From NCBI GenBank assembly GCA_051871275.1, contig JBJECR010000100.1, positions 1-9,814 on the forward strand: a stretch of DNA of 9,814 nt, written 5' to 3'. A program made the position numbers and the translations under genes. Below the pieces are notes generated by a model. It was not told the DNA's origin. It did not search any database and saw nothing but the letters and a program-made list of their open reading frames with translations. Shown here in pieces: positions 5,980 to 9,814 of this stretch. Source of the DNA: CAJUPY01 sp051871275. GTDB lineage: Bacteria > Bacteroidota > Bacteroidia > Bacteroidales > Muribaculaceae. Position 1 is the stretch's first letter. Each line of letters starts with the position of its first letter.

Positions 5980-7917
5980 TTATTTCAGCTGCTTCAGCGC
6001 TTTCTTGTTCACCTTGTACTTGTGAGTGGTGCGGAGCTGCTCTACCCATTCATTTTCAAGGTATGCCTGATAGTCTGCAATTACGGCACCGCGAACGTCT
6101 GTTGCTTCTTCCGGCTGACTCAGGATTGAGTATGCATACGGGAAGTAGTATGCCCAGCGACCGTTGTTTTCAGGTTTGTCCTTGCCGAAACCTACTGCAT
6201 CTACTATCGCATTTTCGCCTTCTGCCGCAATCACTTTTTCAACTTTCACGTCTTTGCCGAATTTCTTACGCATAGTCTTCACAAGTGTGTCTGTATCTAT
6301 CACGTTTTCAGCAAGATAGCCGAGCGCTTCGCTGCGGATTGAATCACTTGTAGCAAAGATGATATAGCCTTTGAATTTAGGCGCATTCCAGGTGTATTTG
6401 TCTTTGTTCGCACGGAAAAATCTGTTAAGTCCTTCTTTGTCCTTAGATGCTTTTTCCCACACGTTGCGGTTGCTGATTTCAAAGAGCAGAATGCCGTCGT
6501 GGTATTCGTTGAGGAGGTTACGGTATTCCGTATTTTCTTCCGGCAAGCGGTCTATTTCAATAGCCACAACTTTCTTATCTACAAGCACTCCGCAATTTCC
6601 CATAATGAGGAGTTTCACATCGTCCGGTTTCACTTTTGCCGTTACAGGCATGGATGCAAACAGCTCGGAAACAGTGATTGCATCGCCGGTGTTAAATGTG
6701 ACGCATTTGCGAGTATCGTTTGCAAACTGTGCTATCACCACAGAGTCGTAACCTTCGTTGGCTCTGCATGCTGCGTAGATTTCTTCTATCACTGCTTCGT
6801 CAACATTAGGAGCATATTTTTCTTTGAGTTGGCGAACTTTCACTTCACGTGCCTTTGAGGAGCGTCCGTCGTTCATAATCTGGTTTTCCAGGTCTTTGCG
6901 TGCTTCCTCAAGAGTAGGGATACCTTTGTGGTCCAGTTTGTGAATGATGTGGTAGCCGTATGATGTAGCGAATGGTTTTGTGATTTCGCCGTCCTGTGCA
7001 TTGAATGCGGCATCCTCAAACGGTTTCACCATACGTCCTGAACCGAACCAGTCCAGTTTACCACCGTTGCGTGCACTTCCCGGGTCTTCGGATTCTCTTT
7101 TTGCCACTTCATTAAAGTCTGCACCGGCAATAAGTACATTGTAGATAGAGTCTATTGCCTCTTTCTGCTTTGCTGCTTGTTCTGCAGGCATTCCTTGTGT
7201 GAGTTTGAGGATATGTTCCACGAGTACCTGACCTTTTGCAGGACGAGTTGCATTTACGCGTACAATATGGTAGCCGAAGCCTGAATCAATGACCGGAGAA
7301 ATCTCACCTACAGGTGTAGTGAAAGCGGCTGTTTCAAATGGTTCCGGAAACATTCCGTTGCCGGTGATGAAGCCCATATCGCCGTTGCCGTTACGTCTCA
7401 CTGCCGGGTCGATAGAGTGTGCAAGCACCATTGCGTCCCAGGTCACTTTGCCGTTTATGATATCTGTCCTGATGCTGTCCAGAGCATGTCTGGTGGCTAA
7501 GTCTTCCTTTGTGTCTGATGAGTGTGCCATCATGATGTGGCTCACGTCAACGTCTTTTTCCATACGGCTGTAAGCCTCGCGGATAAGTCGCTCTTGTGTC
7601 TCTTTGTCTGAGAGATAAGGCTGAGCGAGTTCTATTCTGTACTTATCGTATTCTGATACAAAAGCTGCAGTGGTGTCTATTCCGGCAGAAATTGCGTCTG
7701 CCACTTTGAGTTTATAAGTCACAAACATGTCAAGGTATTCCTCGGGTGACTGTTTCACTCCCTGCTGCTGATTGTTTTTGTTGTAGAGGTATTCAAATTC
7801 GCTCAAGCGTGTTTCCCTATTGTCTATTTTAAGCAATACAGGGTCATTTGAACTGCCTTTTGCGGATGATACTAATGCGGCAAATACCACCGCAAGCGTT
7901 AATAGTCCTTTTTTCAT
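5980..7917 (-). CDS. Periplasmic peptidylprolyl isomerase with two parvulin domains (PpiC/SurA family)
   Basis: The 645-aa protein has a Sec signal peptide (residues 1-21, MKKGLLTLAV start, no lipobox), so it should be periplasmic. An N-terminal SurA-like region (about 25-120) precedes two parvulin domains: domain 1 at about 124-224 (VSHIMMAHSS, NGDMGFITG, GFGYHIVRV) and domain 2 at about 232-330 (VEHILKL, NGGKLDWFGSGRM, YGYHIIHKL). Both keep the GYHI strand and the Gly-Gly or Gly-Asp turn of the fold, so both could be active. Residues 340-645 form a long helical tail that may be a further chaperone module; it carries no motif I recognise. The length exceeds E. coli SurA and is close to PpiD (about 620 aa), but there is no transmembrane anchor beyond the signal peptide. 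It is the first of three foldase genes and is divergent from the Omp28-like gene. A strong terminator suggests it is monocistronic. Confidence 0.92.
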   Translation of the reverse strand: MKKGLLTLAVVFAALVSSAKGSSNDPVLLKIDNRETRLSEFEYLYNKNNQQQGVKQSPEEYLDMFVTYKLKVADAISAGIDTTAAFVSEYDKYRIELAQPYLSDKETQERLIREAYSRMEKDVDVSHIMMAHSSDTKEDLATRHALDSIRTDIINGKVTWDAMVLAHSIDPAVRRNGNGDMGFITGNGMFPEPFETAAFTTPVGEISPVIDSGFGYHIVRVNATRPAKGQVLVEHILKLTQGMPAEQAAKQKEAIDSIYNVLIAGADFNEVAKRESEDPGSARNGGKLDWFGSGRMVKPFEDAAFNAQDGEITKPFATSYGYHIIHKLDHKGIPTLEEARKDLENQIMNDGRSSKAREVKVRQLKEKYAPNVDEAVIEEIYAACRANEGYDSVVIAQFANDTRKCVTFNTGDAITVSELFASMPVTAKVKPDDVKLLIMGNCGVLVDKKVVAIEIDRLPEENTEYRNLLNEYHDGILLFEISNRNVWEKASKDKEGLNRFFRANKDKYTWNAPKFKGYIIFATSDSIRSEALGYLAENVIDTDTLVKTMRKKFGKDVKVEKVIAAEGENAIVDAVGFGKDKPENNGRWAYYFPYAYSILSQPEEATDVRGAVIADYQAYLENEWVEQLRTTHKYKVNKKALKQLK

Positions 7918-8161
7918 GAGTTTTTTGCTAATAATAAAAGGTATATCTCTTTTTTAGTGATTTTACATTATCAAAGTAACGTATTTTTCCCTGTTTTATT
8001 GCGTTAAAAAGACGGAGAAAAGCCGCTATTTATTCTAATTAACACAAATTAACGGTTTTGATGGACGGTTATTTGCAGTTATGCAATACTTTTGCAAAAA
8101 TATTAGAAATAAATCAGTTATTAAAAGGGAAAAAACTATTTAGTAAACTTAAAAAACAGGT
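7918..8161. promoter_or_regulatory. Divergent intergenic region with two candidate -7 boxes
   Basis: This AT-rich 244-bp gap separates divergent genes. For the minus-strand foldase gene, 7972-7979 reads TTACTTTG on the minus strand, one mismatch from TAnnTTTG, giving a leader of about 50 nt. For the plus-strand gene, 8087-8094 is TACTTTTG, a full match, giving a leader of about 60 nt. The TTTG copies at 8057 and 8072 are not at the usual 19-21 bp spacing. Upstream of the plus-strand start the leader is A-rich, with no Shine-Dalgarno site. No operator or riboswitch is recognised. Confidence 0.45.
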
Positions 8162-9739
8162 ATGATTATGAGGCTGAAAACTCTACTTTTATGTTCAAGT
8201 ATGTTTGCAATGCTCTGTGGTGCATTGCCAGTTTCCGTACATGCACAAACGCCTATTTACGACCGCACTGTGGTGATTGAAGAAGGTACAGGCACATGGT
8301 GTGGATGGTGTGTTCGCGGCATCGTGGCTATGGACTATATGAAAAAAACTTACGGTGACAAATTCTTGGGTATTGCAGTTCACGTTAGTGATGTAATGCA
8401 ATCATACGAATATGCTGTAGGTATAAATATTTCAGGTTTCCCGGGTTGCAATGTTCAGCGTAAATATTTTGCTCAGAAAGTGGAGCAAAATGTCTTTGAA
8501 GATTTTTACAATGAAATCCGTGCTACAAAAAGTCTCGGCAAAATCACTATGAAATCCGCTGTTTTGGATCGTCGAAACTATTCCATTTCCGTATCTTCGG
8601 AATCCGAGTTCTGCTATTCCGGCGCCGATTCATATAATGTGGCATACGTCCTTATGGAAGATAATGTAACCGGTTATCTACAAATTAACGCTTATTCAGG
8701 TGGCGGTAGCGGAGAAATGGGTGGCTATGAAAAATTGCCGTCACCTACACCGGTGGTTTTTGAAGATGTGGCTCGTGCCATCGTTCCGAGTTATGACGGC
8801 AGCACTATCACTTCAAATGTGGTGAAAGGACAAAAATATGCTTTTGACTATACCTTTGAGTATCCTAATGCTGTTCAGAAATGTGAAAATCTTTCTGTTG
8901 CAGCACTTCTTATTGATGAAAACGGTGAAATTATAAATGCCTCCAAGATGCCTGTAACTATCGCTGAAGATGCAGACAAGGAAAATCCACTCCCGGATGC
9001 AGGAAACTTCCGCTATGTGGACTTGGGCTTAAGTGTGCTTTGGGCTGAATCAAATCTTTTGAATGCCGATTATTACTACGAGCAGAGGTGCGAATATCCG
9101 CAAATGACCGGTGTTATGGCTAAATGGGCGGACCTTACAGGCAATGGAACAAGCACAAGCGATGATGATTACCCAAATGCTAATCCTCCTGCAAGTATCT
9201 CCGGCAGTGAAGATTACGATATTGCTCACGTTAAGTGGGGCTATGGCTGGCGTTTGCCTTCAGACGAGGAAATGCAGGAACTTGTTGATAATTGTACTAT
9301 CTCCGAGCAAACTATAAACGACAAGAAAGGTCTTGTTCTCACCAGCAAAATAAATGGTAACACTATCTTCTTCCCATATAGCGGATATAGATTAGGTCTT
9401 AAGACATCTGAAGCAAGTTCAGGAGGTTATTATTGGTCCGGCACTCTGAATCAAGAACCGGTTGGTGGTACAATTATGGCTTTTGCTCTCAAAATGAAGG
9501 CCTCCGGCATGGAAGTTATTTCGCAGCGTAGAGCCACTGCTTGCAGCATCCGTCCTGTTTGTCCGAAACCTTCTGCAGGTGTGGATAACGTTGCTGTTGA
9601 CTATGCGGAGCCTGTCTCCACTACTTATTATAACCTTTCAGGTATGATGATTCCGGAACCTGAATCCGGTCTCGTAATAGAAAAAACCATTTATAGTAAT
9701 GGTAAAGTTAAGACATCTAAAAAAATAATACGTAAATAG
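8162..9739 (+). CDS. Secreted Omp28-like thioredoxin-fold protein with FISUMP-like domain and T9SS-like tail
   Basis: The 525-aa mosaic protein has a signal peptide (residues 3-28, cleavage likely at VHA-QTP). The second ATG at 8168 is an equally good start. Residues 30-120 are thioredoxin-like: EEGTGTWCGWC with the redox pair Cys47/Cys50, and GFPGCNV with the expected cis-Pro94, as in Bacteroidetes Omp28-related proteins. Residues 125-265 are a beta-rich Omp28-type region. Residues 284-468 match the FISUMP type of Bacteroidetes/Fibrobacter surface domain: YVDLGLSVLWAESN, WGYGWRLPSDEEMQEL, GYYWSGT and SIRPV. The end (about 488-525; YYNLSGM, SNGKVKTSKKIIRK) resembles a type IX secretion C-terminal sorting domain. 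It is therefore expected to be exported and perhaps surface attached. Substrate or redox partner is unknown. The gene ends 26 bp before the terminal repeat and is transcribed away from the foldases. Domain calls are from memory of motifs, not a search. Confidence 0.85.
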   Translation: MIMRLKTLLLCSSMFAMLCGALPVSVHAQTPIYDRTVVIEEGTGTWCGWCVRGIVAMDYMKKTYGDKFLGIAVHVSDVMQSYEYAVGINISGFPGCNVQRKYFAQKVEQNVFEDFYNEIRATKSLGKITMKSAVLDRRNYSISVSSESEFCYSGADSYNVAYVLMEDNVTGYLQINAYSGGGSGEMGGYEKLPSPTPVVFEDVARAIVPSYDGSTITSNVVKGQKYAFDYTFEYPNAVQKCENLSVAALLIDENGEIINASKMPVTIAEDADKENPLPDAGNFRYVDLGLSVLWAESNLLNADYYYEQRCEYPQMTGVMAKWADLTGNGTSTSDDDYPNANPPASISGSEDYDIAHVKWGYGWRLPSDEEMQELVDNCTISEQTINDKKGLVLTSKINGNTIFFPYSGYRLGLKTSEASSGGYYWSGTLNQEPVGGTIMAFALKMKASGMEVISQRRATACSIRPVCPKPSAGVDNVAVDYAEPVSTTYYNLSGMMIPEPESGLVIEKTIYSNGKVKTSKKIIRK

Positions 9740-9758
9740 TCTGAAGCCCTTTCGGACT
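9738..9758 (+). other. Hairpin overlapping the stop codon of the Omp28-like gene
   Basis: AGTCTGAA (9738-9745) pairs with TTCGGACT (9751-9758), with one U-G wobble and a 5-base loop. It is followed by seven A, not T, so it does not fit a standard plus-strand terminator. On the minus strand the T-run lies before the hairpin. It may protect the mRNA end, or the real terminator tail may have been replaced when the adjacent repeated element inserted. Confidence 0.35.
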
Positions 9759-9765
9759 AAAAAAA

Positions 9766-9814
9766 GAGGGTGTATCAAAATTAAGTTATTTGGTACATCC
9801 TTTCTTTATATGTC
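9766..9814 (+). repeat. Right copy of the 49-bp inverted terminal repeat, probable IS end
   Basis: This is the exact reverse complement of 4-52 and extends to the last base of the window. It starts 26 bp after the stop codon of the Omp28-like gene and directly after a run of seven A. Both copies face outward, so the window is the segment between two oppositely oriented copies of one element. The alternative is an assembly that broke at the same repeat on both sides. The sequence alone cannot separate these. Confidence 0.6.

Noticed and set aside
5846..6049. Minus-strand 67-aa frame with Ala-Asn-Leu repeats
   Set aside because: It overlaps the foldase 3' end out of frame and owes its length to the 9-bp array.
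5877..6275. Plus-strand 132-aa frame starting MHNFANF, with a signal-peptide-like hydrophobic run and a Cys
   Set aside because: The run is produced by the 9-bp array. The frame lies on the terminator hairpin and over the 3' end of the well-supported 645-aa gene on the other strand.
9738..9765. Intrinsic terminator for the Omp28-like gene
   Set aside because: The hairpin is followed by A rather than T on the coding strand, so it is listed only as a hairpin.
1..9814. Circular element or plasmid
   Set aside because: The matching ends are inverted, not direct, so they do not indicate circularisation, and no replication gene is present.

Overview
The window reads as chromosomal DNA from a Bacteroidales bacterium, plausibly Muribaculaceae or Prevotellaceae. 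The support is Bacteroidetes-type promoter boxes (TAnnTTTG), A-rich leaders without Shine-Dalgarno sites, a Bacteroidetes OstA-like protein, an Omp28-type thioredoxin-fold protein with a FISUMP-like domain, and a C-terminal tail resembling type IX secretion sorting domains. The exact family is inferred. No rRNA, tRNA, CRISPR array or transposase gene is visible.

Layout. Positions 1-52 and 9766-9814 carry the same 49 bp in opposite orientation. They look like the outer edge of one repeated element, probably an insertion sequence, cut off by both window ends. Positions 53-346 hold no gene but are dense in repeats: about 2.2 copies of a GC-rich 67-bp tandem unit with a hairpin, a long hairpin at 225-257, and two related overlapping hairpins just after the last gene of the operon. 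Five minus-strand genes then fill 347-7917. In transcription order they are a 645-aa double-parvulin foldase, a 291-aa SurA-like lipoprotein without a recognisable catalytic core, a 449-aa SurA-type isomerase with a GTG start, a 580-aa OstA/LptA-like protein, and an M18 metallo-aminopeptidase. A divergent intergenic region (7918-8161) separates them from one plus-strand gene (8162-9739), a secreted Omp28-like protein.

How it works together. The three foldases and the OstA-like protein form an envelope-biogenesis block: periplasmic chaperoning of outer-membrane proteins plus a lipopolysaccharide-transport-like component. The cytosolic aminopeptidase rides at the 3' end, 13 bp behind ostA. The first foldase appears to be its own unit, ended by a strong intrinsic terminator (5862-5897). 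The -33 box of the next promoter touches that terminator. A further promoter box precedes the SurA gene. surA, ostA and the aminopeptidase are tightly spaced and probably co-transcribed.

Nothing here is a clearly new system. The best leads are the inverted terminal repeats, the repeat-rich 3' flank of the operon, the 9-bp array before the terminator, and the mosaic Omp28/FISUMP protein.
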